Positions 1 through 9,335 of a DNA stretch of 64,000 nt are shown one piece after another; the stretch's first letter is position 1; every line of letters begins with the position of its first letter. Origin of the DNA: Dechloromonas sp. GTDB lineage: Bacteria; Pseudomonadota; Gammaproteobacteria; Burkholderiales; Rhodocyclaceae. The notes under the pieces were generated by a model. It was not told where the DNA came from and made no database searches. It saw only the letters and a list, made by a program, of their open reading frames with translations. The stretch spans positions 1-64,000 of the forward strand of contig JAEUOG010000076.1 of NCBI GenBank assembly GCA_016790815.1, written 5' to 3'. Made by a program: the position numbers and the translations under genes.

Positions 1-105
1 CGCGGACTGGAGAAGGTCGATCAGTTGTTCGTGCTGACCATGGCCGCCTACAACCTGACGCGGATGCGCACCTTGGGAGCAATCCGTCCGCTGGGGGCGA
101 TATGA
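1..105 (+). CDS. Transposase, C-terminal end only (window edge)
   Basis: The window opens inside a reading frame of 34 residues ending at a TGA. It contains LFVLTMAAYNLTRMR, the pattern (hydrophobic, then AAYNLxRxR) typical of the extreme C-terminus of IS4/IS5-superfamily DDE transposases. The catalytic part lies outside the window, so integrity cannot be judged. A terminal-repeat-like sequence follows about 110 bp downstream, next to the rlmJ stop codon, consistent with an insertion sequence ending there. The exact IS family is not certain. Confidence 0.7.
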   Translation, partial: RGLEKVDQLFVLTMAAYNLTRMRTLGAIRPLGAI

Positions 106-232
106 TAGGAAAACACCTCGGAATCCCTGTGAAACACGTGCAAACGACCGAAAATCCGCTTCGCCTTACGAAAAACGACTCCGTTCCATGTCACCGTCTG
201 CATTTGCAGGGCGGTATTTCAGCAGCCTGCTA
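106..232 (+). mobile_element. Right end of the insertion sequence, with terminal-repeat-like GTATTTCAGCAGCCTGCTAG
   Basis: This is the non-coding tail between the transposase stop and the end of rlmJ. The last 20 bases (about 212-231) resemble the ends of a common IS group whose termini read TTTCAGCAGCCTGCTA. The rlmJ stop codon (complement of 230-232) coincides with this end, so the element inserted at or just beyond the end of rlmJ. The other terminus is outside the window, so the inverted repeat and target duplication cannot be confirmed. Confidence 0.5.
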
Positions 233-1075
233 GGTGGTTTCGCTTTCCAGCGTGTATTTCGCGCCGGTGTCCTGAGAGAGCAGGGTTGCCAGCGTCGGCA
301 GTGTGTCGTGAAGAGTCTTTTCCAGTGTCCACGGCGGGTTGATGATGAACATCCCGCTGCCGTGCATGCCGTAGCCATCGCGCGACGGCGCCTTGACTTC
401 CAGTGTCGCGTGCAACCAGTTGGCGGCGCCCAGCCGTTTTAGCTTTTCCGGCAACTGGCGGGATTCCGGCTTGCTGAGCATCGGATACCAGAGCGCATAG
501 GTGCCGGTGGAAAATCGTTTGAGTGAATCCTGTAGCGTCTTGACGACGGCCGTGTAATCGCCCTTTGTTTCATAGGAAGGATCGATGAGGACCAGCGCCC
601 GGCGCGGTGGTGGTGGCAGGATGGCTTTCAGGCCGGCAAAGCCGTCGCCGTCGGTGATTGCCACCGCACGGCCGCTGCCCTTGAAGCACTCCGCCAACAA
701 CTTGCCGTCGGTGCTGTGCATTTCGTAGAGGCGCAGGCGATCAACGTCGCGCAGTAGCTGGCGGGCGAGCCATGGCGATCCTGGGTAATGACGCAATTGG
801 CCGTCCGGGTTCAGCATCCTGACGAAATCGAGGTAATTGAGCGCAGCCTTGGGTAGCCCCTTGGCCATCCAGAGACGGCCAACGCCGTCGCGGTACTCGC
901 CGAGCTTGCTGGCGTGTGCTGATTCAAGCGCATAGCGCCCGGCCCCGGCGTGGGTATCGATGATCCAGAAAGGTGCAGGCTTCTCAGCCATGTATTGCGC
1001 GATCTCGATCAGGATGAGGTGTTTCAGCACATCGGCGTGATTGCCGGCGTGGAAGGCATGGCGGTAGCTAAGCAA
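230..1075 (-). CDS. rlmJ: 23S rRNA (adenine-2030-N6)-methyltransferase RlmJ
   Basis: A 281-residue protein matching RlmJ (about 280 residues in E. coli), which methylates N6 of A2030 in 23S rRNA using S-adenosylmethionine. The N-terminus MLSYRHAFHAGNHADVLKH is the family hallmark. DTHAGAGRY (about residue 40) is the SAM-binding motif I, and DPSYE (about residue 165) is the DPPY-like catalytic motif of N6-adenine methyltransferases. An insertion-sequence end abuts the stop codon, but the protein keeps its normal length, so it is probably functional. It is read away from the upstream PilZ-like gene on the same strand, 7 bp apart. Confidence 0.93.
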   Translation of the reverse strand: MLSYRHAFHAGNHADVLKHLILIEIAQYMAEKPAPFWIIDTHAGAGRYALESAHASKLGEYRDGVGRLWMAKGLPKAALNYLDFVRMLNPDGQLRHYPGSPWLARQLLRDVDRLRLYEMHSTDGKLLAECFKGSGRAVAITDGDGFAGLKAILPPPPRRALVLIDPSYETKGDYTAVVKTLQDSLKRFSTGTYALWYPMLSKPESRQLPEKLKRLGAANWLHATLEVKAPSRDGYGMHGSGMFIINPPWTLEKTLHDTLPTLATLLSQDTGAKYTLESETT

Positions 1076-1082
1076 AGTGGGA

Positions 1083-2654
1083 TTAATCCGGAGGCAGGTC
1101 TAGGGCAAAGAATTCTAGCCCCTCATTGGCTTCCATGCATGTCCCGATTTGTCTGTGCAGTGACCGACCAGGCAATTTGACCATGATTCTCTGACCGGTC
1201 TGGTAGGCGCCTGGTGCCGTAATCAGTCCGGAAAATTTGCCGTAGGCCGGCAGGCTGTGCAGGAAAACTGCCCGTTGTTCCGCCGCGTCGCCCGTTGCGA
1301 TGTCGACTACGCTGACCTGTGGCGACATCAACTGCAGACCTACTTCGAGCCGAATTTGCGAAGACGAGATGCGACGAACGAGACAAACGTGAATCCGGCT
1401 TGATTCACGGGGTTGCAAGGCAACAAGTTCGCCTGCACCCAGATTGCGCTTCTCGCCCTTGATGAAACGCAGCAGGAATCCGTCCGGGCTTTCATCGACC
1501 ATGGCCCATTCGCTGGACGCGTAGTCACGACCATCATAGCGGGATGCGGCATCGACCGAACGGCGGGAAAATGTGTTGCCGTCCAGAAAGCGGAGTACGG
1601 CCCCGAATCCACTGACCAGGTCGCCTCTTGGGCGAAAGCGGGTACGGCTGAAACGGCGAGCACTCTTGCCGCTGATCGCGATGCGCAGCGCCTGCAAAAG
1701 GGCGGGTGTTGCCTGCAGGTCAGGATCAATTGTTTTGCCCGGGCGGCGCGTGATGTTACGGTCGATGGCGGCGACGACCTGGCTGCAGTCAATGAGCAGG
1801 CTGCCGAAGATCGGTGCTGCAGAAGGCAGGCGCATCATCGGATGACCGGGATTTCCTTCATCGGGTCGAACGAGGTACATGGCTTCGGCGGTCTTGCCAT
1901 TGGAGGCTTCCGCCGTAAACTCCCCGACCAGCGCGTATGCCGCCAATTGCCGGGTGCAGGTGTTGATGGTGTCGATTTCTGCGCGGGGAAGCTTGGTTGG
2001 CTCAATGTAGGCGAAAAGGAGGGCTCCAAGGTATTCGTGCTCGATCGGTGCGGTTTCTCCGTTGAGTGGATTGGAGAGTTGCCCGCGTGCCAACTGGTAA
2101 AGCTCGTGCAGCGCCAGCCACGAACTGCTCGAAGGCGCGGCGTAAGCGCGATAGGCGAGCAACTGGCGCCGGGCGATCATGGCCATCGCGCGTTGCACAC
2201 TGCGATGCAGCAAATGATTCAGGCTTTCGTTGAAATGGGATTTCTTGATGCTGCGGGCTATGCCGGTGTAGGCCGCTGCCATGCCCTTTAGCAGATTGTC
2301 TGCCTGCAGTGCCGAGGCCGAGGCATTCAACGGCAAAGGAAGAACGGCGCCACACAGCAGCTTCTCGATGACGGTAAGGGATTCTTCGACTTCCAGCCTG
2401 GCATCCTCAAGCAGCTTGAAGCGCGTTTGCAGGTTTGGCTGCGCGTTGATGCCGGGCAGAACGCTACTGGCCAGCTTGGCAATGATTTCCAGAGGGGAGA
2501 GGCCGGTAATGGTCTCCATCAGCCCGCGAACTGCAGCAGCGCTCTTCTGCTCGGCCGCTGATTGGCCAAACGGAAAAAGCTCGCGTAACAGTTGCAGCGG
2601 AGATTCCATGATGATGGGGAAATTTTTAACATGCGAATTATCCGGTAAATTCAT
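1083..2654 (-). CDS. Conserved protein with a PilZ-like C-terminal region, function unknown
   Basis: About 523 residues if translation starts at MNLPDNSH (ATG complement at 2652-2654). A longer frame reaches 2801 but would run through the start of the divergent DUF3301 gene, and a later ATG at 2609 (MESPLQLL) is also possible; none has a clear ribosome site. The C-terminal ~120 residues carry a WAMVDES..G, GELVAL, VCLVRR and LEVGLQLMSP pattern that looks like the beta-barrel of PilZ-type domains. The N-terminal 350 residues are mostly helical without a recognised domain. A role in c-di-GMP sensing is only a guess from that resemblance. It is divergent from DUF3301. Confidence 0.6.
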   Translation of the reverse strand: MNLPDNSHVKNFPIIMESPLQLLRELFPFGQSAAEQKSAAAVRGLMETITGLSPLEIIAKLASSVLPGINAQPNLQTRFKLLEDARLEVEESLTVIEKLLCGAVLPLPLNASASALQADNLLKGMAAAYTGIARSIKKSHFNESLNHLLHRSVQRAMAMIARRQLLAYRAYAAPSSSSWLALHELYQLARGQLSNPLNGETAPIEHEYLGALLFAYIEPTKLPRAEIDTINTCTRQLAAYALVGEFTAEASNGKTAEAMYLVRPDEGNPGHPMMRLPSAAPIFGSLLIDCSQVVAAIDRNITRRPGKTIDPDLQATPALLQALRIAISGKSARRFSRTRFRPRGDLVSGFGAVLRFLDGNTFSRRSVDAASRYDGRDYASSEWAMVDESPDGFLLRFIKGEKRNLGAGELVALQPRESSRIHVCLVRRISSSQIRLEVGLQLMSPQVSVVDIATGDAAEQRAVFLHSLPAYGKFSGLITAPGAYQTGQRIMVKLPGRSLHRQIGTCMEANEGLEFFALDLPPD

Positions 2655-2697
2655 CGGAATTTCTGTGCAGTATTTCCGCAATACGTATACTTGGGCG

Positions 2698-3039
2698 ATG
2701 AATTTGAGTGAATTATTGTTTCTTGCCCTGACCGCACTTGGCGTCTGGTTCTGGCTGGACAGCCTGAAAACACGGGAGATCGGCGTCAACGCTGCCCGCA
2801 ATGCCTGTCAGAGCGACGGTCTCCAGTTTCTTGACGAAACCGTAGCCGGGCAGTCCGTACGTCTGGCTCGTGATGATGCCGGTCGCCTCAGGCTTCGCCG
2901 CGTGTATGCCTTTGAGTACAGCGACACGGGCAACGACCGGCGTCCCGGCAGCGTGACTTTGCTCGGCCATGACGTTGAGTTCCTGCATCTTCGTCCCCAC
3001 CTTTACGTAATTCCGAACAACCATGAAAACATCCATTGA
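2698..3039 (+). CDS. DUF3301 family membrane-anchored protein
   Basis: A 113-residue protein starting MNLSELLFLALTALGVWFW, one N-terminal membrane helix followed by a small soluble domain. The pattern DSLKTRE..., LDETVA..., RLRRVYAFEYSDTGNDRR is characteristic of DUF3301. Function is unknown. It overlaps the following mutarotase gene by 17 bp, so the two are almost certainly co-transcribed. A longer frame in the same phase begins at 2281, but its first 139 codons lie antisense to the neighbouring gene and are not credible. Confidence 0.85.
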   Translation: MNLSELLFLALTALGVWFWLDSLKTREIGVNAARNACQSDGLQFLDETVAGQSVRLARDDAGRLRLRRVYAFEYSDTGNDRRPGSVTLLGHDVEFLHLRPHLYVIPNNHENIH

Positions 3040-3868
3040 AACCATCGACTTCTACGGCATCGAAGCCCTGCGCCTGACCGGCCCGAGTGGCGCTAGCGCT
3101 GTCATCAGCAAACTCGGGGCGCAGGTTTTGTCTTGGGTGCCGCCTGATGGCAAGGAACACCTGTTTTTGTCTGACAAGGCAGTTTTTGACGGTAGCGTTG
3201 CCATTCGCGGCGGCGTCCCGATTTGTTTTCCGCAATTTGCCGAACGTGGTGATCTGCCCAAGCACGGCTTCGTGCGCACCCGCGAATGGTCGGTCAGCGC
3301 TGAGCGTACAGGCGACGATTACGCGCTGGTGACGATGGAAACTACCAGCGACGAGTCCACGCTGGCGCTTTGGCCCCACGCATTCCATGCCGAGCTCACA
3401 CTGATGGTCGAGGCTGACCGCATCGACATCGAGTTGGGCATCACGAACACCGGCAGCGCACCGTTTGCTTTCACTGGTGCGCTCCATACCTACCTGCGCG
3501 TCGCACAGGTCGAGGAGGCTGTGCTGGAAGGGTTGAAAGGGTTGGAGTACAGCGATTCCCTCGAAGGGGGGCGTAGCGCCCTGGAAACACGCCCTGAATT
3601 GACCGTCGACAGCGAAGTGGACCGCGTTTATTTCAACGCCAAGCGGCCGCAGCTGCTGCATAACGGAAAACAGACCCTGGCCATGCAGAATCAGGGCTTT
3701 CCGGATGTGGTCCTGTGGAACCCGTATGTCGATCGCTGCGCCAAGTTCAAGGACATGCCGGCCAATGGCTGGCGCCACATGCTCTGCGTCGAGGCGGCAG
3801 CAACACGACCGATCACGCTGCCTGCCGGTGAAGAGTGGTACGGGCGGCAGACGCTGGTCGTCGTCTGA
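3023..3868 (+). CDS. D-hexose-6-phosphate mutarotase (YeaD family)
   Basis: A 281-residue galactose-mutarotase-fold protein of the YeaD class, which interconverts alpha and beta anomers of glucose 6-phosphate and related hexose phosphates. Visible family markers are FLSDKAVFDGSVAIRGGVP, CFPQFAERGDLPKHGFVR (catalytic His in KHGF, near residue 85), ALHTYLRV (second His, near residue 154) and VLWNPYVDRCAKFKDMP near the C-terminus. It is cytoplasmic with no signal peptide. The gene overlaps DUF3301 by 17 bp. The role is inferred from family membership. Confidence 0.88.
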   Translation: MKTSIETIDFYGIEALRLTGPSGASAVISKLGAQVLSWVPPDGKEHLFLSDKAVFDGSVAIRGGVPICFPQFAERGDLPKHGFVRTREWSVSAERTGDDYALVTMETTSDESTLALWPHAFHAELTLMVEADRIDIELGITNTGSAPFAFTGALHTYLRVAQVEEAVLEGLKGLEYSDSLEGGRSALETRPELTVDSEVDRVYFNAKRPQLLHNGKQTLAMQNQGFPDVVLWNPYVDRCAKFKDMPANGWRHMLCVEAAATRPITLPAGEEWYGRQTLVVV

Positions 3869-3989
3869 TCGCTGGCTATACCGCCGGCAAATTTGATTTG
3901 CATTAGTGCGGGGTCTAGGGCCTTTTCAGTAATCTTGACCAACAGCCTGTCCGTCCCGCCGGGGCGGCAGTCGAATTATTGGATAAGTG

Positions 3990-4721
3990 ATGACCCTTTC
4001 CCCTCTGACCATGGAAGGCCTGCAGCGGGCCATTGCCGATGGCTGGCGTATCGCAGGATTAACGCGCGGCATCAGTACCGTCTATGCCCTTGTCTTTGCG
4101 CTCGGCGGCCTCGTGATCATGGGTAGCCTGCTTGCACTGGGCTGGACACCATTCATCATAGCGGCAGCGGGTGCCTTCATGCTGATCGGGCCAGTTGTGC
4201 TGGCAGGGTTTTTCGGCATCGCCGACGCGCTGGAGGCTGGAAAATCAGTAGGGACGGCCAGTATATTCAGGGGCTTCGCCCAGGCATCGCGTGCGATGTG
4301 GGCGCTGGCGCTGGTCTGCGCGCTGTTGTTCATGATATTCGTTACCGATGCGGCTATTCTCTATGCCTACATGGTCGGTGCAACGCCGGTATGGTTGAGC
4401 AACATGCTGCCGGCTGACGCCAACGTGATGTCCTTTGTGCGCTGGGCCGGCGTCTCCGGCCTGGTCGTCGCGTTTCTGCTCTATTGCGTTGCTGCGTTTT
4501 CCGTGCCTTTGCTTTGCGAGCGTCGTGCCGGTCTCGTCGAAGCCGTGGTAACCAGCGTACGCGTTGTCTTCGCCAATTTCATGCCAGCCATTTTCTGGGC
4601 TTTTTTCCTGTCGACCGTAACAATCGGCAGCATCCTGCTCTTGCCGCTCCTGCCACTGACCCTCCCGTGGATGGCATACGCCAGCCGGGCTGTTTATCGG
4701 CAGGTATTGCCCCGCGTCTAA
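3990..4721 (+). CDS. DUF2189 integral membrane protein
   Basis: About 243 residues with roughly six hydrophobic helices, and GWRIAGLTRGISTVYALVFA near the N-terminus as in DUF2189 proteins. Function unknown. Two start codons are adjacent, GTG at 3987 and ATG at 3990; ATG is preferred, and the ribosome site is weak in both cases. Codons around 4584-4620 (FWAFFLSTVTIG) contain a good inverted copy of the window's dispersed 34-bp motif inside the reading frame. The gene stands 64 bp upstream of prfC and may be co-transcribed with it. Confidence 0.8.
   Translation: MTLSPLTMEGLQRAIADGWRIAGLTRGISTVYALVFALGGLVIMGSLLALGWTPFIIAAAGAFMLIGPVVLAGFFGIADALEAGKSVGTASIFRGFAQASRAMWALALVCALLFMIFVTDAAILYAYMVGATPVWLSNMLPADANVMSFVRWAGVSGLVVAFLLYCVAAFSVPLLCERRAGLVEAVVTSVRVVFANFMPAIFWAFFLSTVTIGSILLLPLLPLTLPWMAYASRAVYRQVLPRV
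4584..4620 (-). repeat. Dispersed 34-bp motif, copy 1 (inside DUF2189)
   Basis: On the minus strand the core reads ACGGTCGACAGGAAAAAAG, followed by CCCAGAAAATGG. One core mismatch; the first A tract is intact. Confidence 0.65.
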
Positions 4722-4784
4722 GCGCCGGCGGTAGCTGGCCGGCAAAGGTATAATTGCCGCCTTTCCGCATTTGCCAGCCCTGCC

Positions 4785-6359
<1,575 letters not shown>

Positions 6360-6361
6360 GC

Positions 6362-6814
6362 ATGACCGTCCGGGTTCAGGAAGCCGATTTTGACCTGAAT
6401 GTCGAGTTGACCGCGCTACGCGCTGGCGACGCGCGGGTCGGCGCGCTGGCCAGTTTTTTGGGGCTGGTGCGTGACCTGAACGACGGGGCCAGCGTTTCGG
6501 AAATGACGCTGGAACACTATCCGGGGATGACCGAAAAGGCGCTGGAAGAAATTGTCACGGACGCCAAAGGGCGCTGGGAAATTTACGACGCGCTGGTCAT
6601 CCACCGCGTCGGCCCGCTCAAGCCCTGCGATCAGATCGTGCTGGTCGCCGTGACCAGCGCCCACCGTGGCGAAGCCTTCGCTGCCTGCGAATTCATCATG
6701 GATTATCTGAAAACCCGCGCTCCGTTCTGGAAGCGCGAAGCGACGCCGGATGGTGCCCGCTGGGTCGATGCGCGCGATGCGGACGACAGCGCAGCGGCGC
6801 GCTGGCAGAAATAG
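6362..6814 (+). CDS. moaE: Molybdopterin synthase catalytic subunit MoaE
   Basis: A 150-residue MoaE, the large subunit of molybdopterin synthase, which with thiocarboxylated MoaD inserts two sulfurs into precursor Z in molybdenum cofactor synthesis. LEHYPGMTEK, IHRVGPLKPCDQIVLVAVTSAHRGEAF and the basic catalytic segment LKTRAPFWKRE are all present. No moaD or other moa gene is adjacent; pairing with prfC is positional only. The ATG lies 2 bp after the prfC stop. Confidence 0.95.
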   Translation: MTVRVQEADFDLNVELTALRAGDARVGALASFLGLVRDLNDGASVSEMTLEHYPGMTEKALEEIVTDAKGRWEIYDALVIHRVGPLKPCDQIVLVAVTSAHRGEAFAACEFIMDYLKTRAPFWKREATPDGARWVDARDADDSAAARWQK

Positions 6815-6889
6815 CCTCGTTCGCCAGCTGCCGAACCGCAGCTTGGCTGCAGCCGGTAGCAATATTTTCAGCTGATCTATTGGCCGCCT

Positions 6890-7483
6890 TCAAATTCCCG
6901 ACATCGGGATAAACCCCGGCAGCGCCTTGATGCGCCCAATCCATTCGACAATTTGCGGGTAGGGCTGGAGCGAAATGCCGCCTTCGTGCGCCAGCGCGAT
7001 GTAAGGCATTACTGCGCAGTCGGCAATGGTTGGCCTGTCCAGCGCCAGCCATTGATGCTTGGCGAGATGCGCGTCGATCACCGGCAGGATGTTGCCGGCG
7101 CGCTTGACGGCATCGGCTTTGTCGATGGCGTAGCCGAATTTATCGACCAGTCGGGCGGCGCCCGGGCCATTCTGGATTTCGTTGGCGGCGGTCGATAGCC
7201 ATTGCATGACGTCACCCATCTCGGCCGGATCACGCGGTAGCCAGCTTTGACCGCCGTATTTGCTGGCCAGATAAACGAGGATGGCCTGCGAGTCGCGCAG
7301 CACGACCGGGGCGTCGTCGAGGATGGGCAGCTGGCCCAGCGGGTTGAGGTCGATGAGCGGGGAACGTTTGTGCTCGCCGCTCATAAAATCGACTGGAACG
7401 ATTTCCAGCGGAATGTTGGCCAGCGCGGCAAAGAGCCGAACCTTGTAGCAGTTGCCGGAGGGTTCAAGATCGTAGAGTTTCAT
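6890..7483 (-). CDS. Glutathione S-transferase family protein
   Basis: A 197-residue GST-like protein. The N-terminal thioredoxin-fold domain starts MKLYDLEPSGNCYKVRL (Ser/Asn near residues 9-11 as likely glutathione-activating residues), with NPLGQLPIL containing the cis-proline and LRDSQAILVYLASK contacting glutathione. The all-helical C-terminal domain follows from about residue 85. Its substrate cannot be told. It lies 3 bp downstream of a PNPOx-like gene on the same strand, so the two form an operon, divergent from a LysR regulator that may control them. Confidence 0.88.
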   Translation of the reverse strand: MKLYDLEPSGNCYKVRLFAALANIPLEIVPVDFMSGEHKRSPLIDLNPLGQLPILDDAPVVLRDSQAILVYLASKYGGQSWLPRDPAEMGDVMQWLSTAANEIQNGPGAARLVDKFGYAIDKADAVKRAGNILPVIDAHLAKHQWLALDRPTIADCAVMPYIALAHEGGISLQPYPQIVEWIGRIKALPGFIPMSGI

Positions 7484-7486
7484 GGC

Positions 7487-8083
7487 TTACTCCTGGGTGA
7501 TGGGCGTTGCGGAGGGCGGCGAACAGCGGTTTTGCCACTCGCTTTCGGTATAGCGCGGGGTGATGTGCTGGGCGCAATTCCAGTCAAATGCAACGATCTG
7601 GATGAGCATGATGCGCTCGACATTGCCGTCGGGAAATTTCATTTTTGCCCATAAATCCGGGTTGACCGTGGCACGCTCGACGAGCTCGACCTGCCCCAGG
7701 ATTTTCAGCCGGCGGCGGTTCGGGTAATCCATCAGGATCAGCGCGGCGCGGTCGTTGTGCGTCAGATTGCCGACGCTGACGTACTGGCGGTTGCCCGACA
7801 GATCGGCAAAGGCCAGCGTGTTCGGGCCCAATGCCTGAAGAAACCCGGCCGGCCCGCCGCGATGCTGCACATGCGGCCAGCCGGTTTCGCTGACGGTGGA
7901 TAGATAAAAGCTGTCGCGGGCCGCGATGAATTCGCGCTCACGGGGGCCGAGTTCCGGTCTGGCGACATCGCCTTCCATGCCGGGCATAAGGTTCGGACGC
8001 TCGCCAAGATCGCGCCCGCCAAGCAGGCGCTGGCTGGCACGGACGCCGGGGGTGTAAGCGATGCTGGCAAAGTGGCGGGACAC
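7487..8083 (-). CDS. Pyridoxamine 5'-phosphate oxidase-like flavin-binding protein
   Basis: A 198-residue split-barrel protein of the PNPOx-like FMN-binding superfamily. The segments EREFIAARDSFYLSTVSETGWPHVQHRGGPAGFLQALGPNTLAFADLSGN (given here in family order: catalytic-domain strand, GWPHV, RGGP, LAFAD) and NRRRLKILGQVEL match the subgroup often found next to glutathione S-transferases. FMN binding and oxidoreductase activity are inferred; the true substrate is unknown. The gene heads a two-gene unit with the GST and is divergent from the LysR gene across a 109-bp intergenic region. Confidence 0.8.
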   Translation of the reverse strand: MSRHFASIAYTPGVRASQRLLGGRDLGERPNLMPGMEGDVARPELGPREREFIAARDSFYLSTVSETGWPHVQHRGGPAGFLQALGPNTLAFADLSGNRQYVSVGNLTHNDRAALILMDYPNRRRLKILGQVELVERATVNPDLWAKMKFPDGNVERIMLIQIVAFDWNCAQHITPRYTESEWQNRCSPPSATPITQE

Positions 8084-8192
8084 GGCGGGTTTCCTTTTTT
8101 GGCTGGAACGAGGCCATCATCAGCTATGCGGCAATCGCAATAAATAGACTTGTGGCTACAATACTTATGCAAAAAACGGTTTAATACGACCT

Positions 8193-9095
8193 ATGGATAA
8201 ATTGCGAGCCATGACGACCTTCGTGCGCATCGTCGAGACCGGGAGCCTGACGGCGGCGGCCGATCGCCTCGGAACGTCACCAACCTCGGTGGTGCGCAGC
8301 CTCTCCGCGCTGGAAAAGTCGCTGGGCGTCCGTCTGCTGAACCGCACGACGCGGCGCATGGCGCTGACCGACGAGGGGCGCGATTATTTCGAGCGATGCC
8401 GACATCTGCTGAATGATGTCGAAGAGGCCGAAGCGGCGCTGCTGGCGCGGCAAGTCAAGCCGGCCGGGCGGTTGGTTATCACCGCGCCGGTAATGTTCGG
8501 GCGGCTGCATGTCGGGCCGCTGGTGACCGATTTTCTGGCAGCGCATCCGGCGGTGCGCGTGGAGCTTTTGCTGCTTGATCGCGTCGTTGATCTGATCGAT
8601 GAAGGCATCGACCTCGCCGTGCGCATCGGTACGCTGCCCGAATCCTCGCTGGTGGCCATTCCGCTCGGCAGCACCCGGCGGATTGTCTGCGCCAGCCCGG
8701 CCTATCTGGCGATCCACGGTCAACCGGAAAATCCGGCCGAATTGCAAAATCATCGCGGAATTAAAACCACCGGCTCAAGCCTTGAAGCAGACTGGTCTTT
8801 TCAGCAAGACGGCCGGCCTGAGAGGGTGGCGATGCCGCACGTGCTGGCCTGCAATCACATCGACTTTGCCATCGATGCCTGCTTGAAAGGTGTCGGTTGC
8901 GGGCGGTTTTTTGCTTACCAGGTGCGCGAGCATTTGGCGACTGGCAAGCTGGTTCGCCTGCTGCGCGACTACGAAACGCCGCCCTTGCCGGTCAGCTTTG
9001 CCTACCCACACGCCAGGCTTTTGTCATCGCGGGTGCGCGCCTTCATTGATCAAGCGGCACCGTGTCTCCGCGAAACACTACTGGAATCCAGCTGA
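8193..9095 (+). CDS. LysR-family transcriptional regulator
   Basis: A 300-residue regulator. The N-terminal winged helix-turn-helix reads FVRIVETGSLTAAADRLGTSPTSVVRSLSALEKSLGVRLLNRTTR (shown in the order helix, turn, recognition helix), and the C-terminal periplasmic-binding-protein-like effector domain spans about residues 90-295. It is divergent from the PNPOx/GST pair and probably regulates it through the 8084-8192 region. Codons 8716-8750 (HGQPENPAELQNH, a normally conserved LysR stretch) match the dispersed 34-bp motif. Immediately after the stop comes the decayed prfC fragment. Confidence 0.93.
   Translation: MDKLRAMTTFVRIVETGSLTAAADRLGTSPTSVVRSLSALEKSLGVRLLNRTTRRMALTDEGRDYFERCRHLLNDVEEAEAALLARQVKPAGRLVITAPVMFGRLHVGPLVTDFLAAHPAVRVELLLLDRVVDLIDEGIDLAVRIGTLPESSLVAIPLGSTRRIVCASPAYLAIHGQPENPAELQNHRGIKTTGSSLEADWSFQQDGRPERVAMPHVLACNHIDFAIDACLKGVGCGRFFAYQVREHLATGKLVRLLRDYETPPLPVSFAYPHARLLSSRVRAFIDQAAPCLRETLLESS
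8716..8750 (+). repeat. Dispersed 34-bp motif, copy 2 (inside the LysR gene)
   Basis: ACGGTCAACCGGAAAAT, then CCGGCCGAATTGCAAAAT. Exact core, inside a conserved protein segment. Confidence 0.8.
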
Positions 9096-9100
9096 CAGCA

Positions 9101-9264
9101 CACTCTGGATTCAGGGCGATGCCACCGAGCTGCGCCAAAAATTCCGACCGCTACAGCGCTAACGTCACCCTGGGTGGTGCTGATGATCCGGTCTGCCTGG
9201 TACCGAACAATGTGTTTCTGAACATGATCAAGGAGAAGCGCCCCAATCTGCGATTGCTACACCC
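9101..9264 (+). pseudogene. Duplicated, frameshifted 3' fragment of prfC
   Basis: The sequence is clearly homologous to 6182-6345 inside prfC, about 80% identical by eye. It encodes LWIQGDATELRQ in one frame, then DRYSANVTLGGADDPV and NNVFLNMIKEKRPNLR in another. A single extra A near 9141 causes the frame change. Homology starts 6 bp after the LysR stop and ends shortly before the prfC stop codon. The fragment lacks a start and cannot be functional. A copy of the dispersed motif follows 22 bp later. Confidence 0.9.
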
Positions 9265-9285
9265 CAAGAGTGCTTCCTCCGGGGC

Positions 9286-9319
9286 GCGGTGAACCGGAAA
9301 AAAGGGCCAAAATCAAAAT
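9286..9319 (+). repeat. Dispersed 34-bp motif, copy 3 (after the prfC fragment)
   Basis: GCGGTGAACCGGAAAAAAG, then GGCCAAAATCAAAAT. One core change (C to G). Confidence 0.85.
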
Positions 9320-9335
9320 ACTGGCCTGGCGTACG

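Noticed and set aside
2281..2697. Upstream extension of the DUF3301 frame, giving 252 residues
   Set aside because: The extra codons are antisense to the PilZ-like gene, and the family starts at the ATG at 2698.
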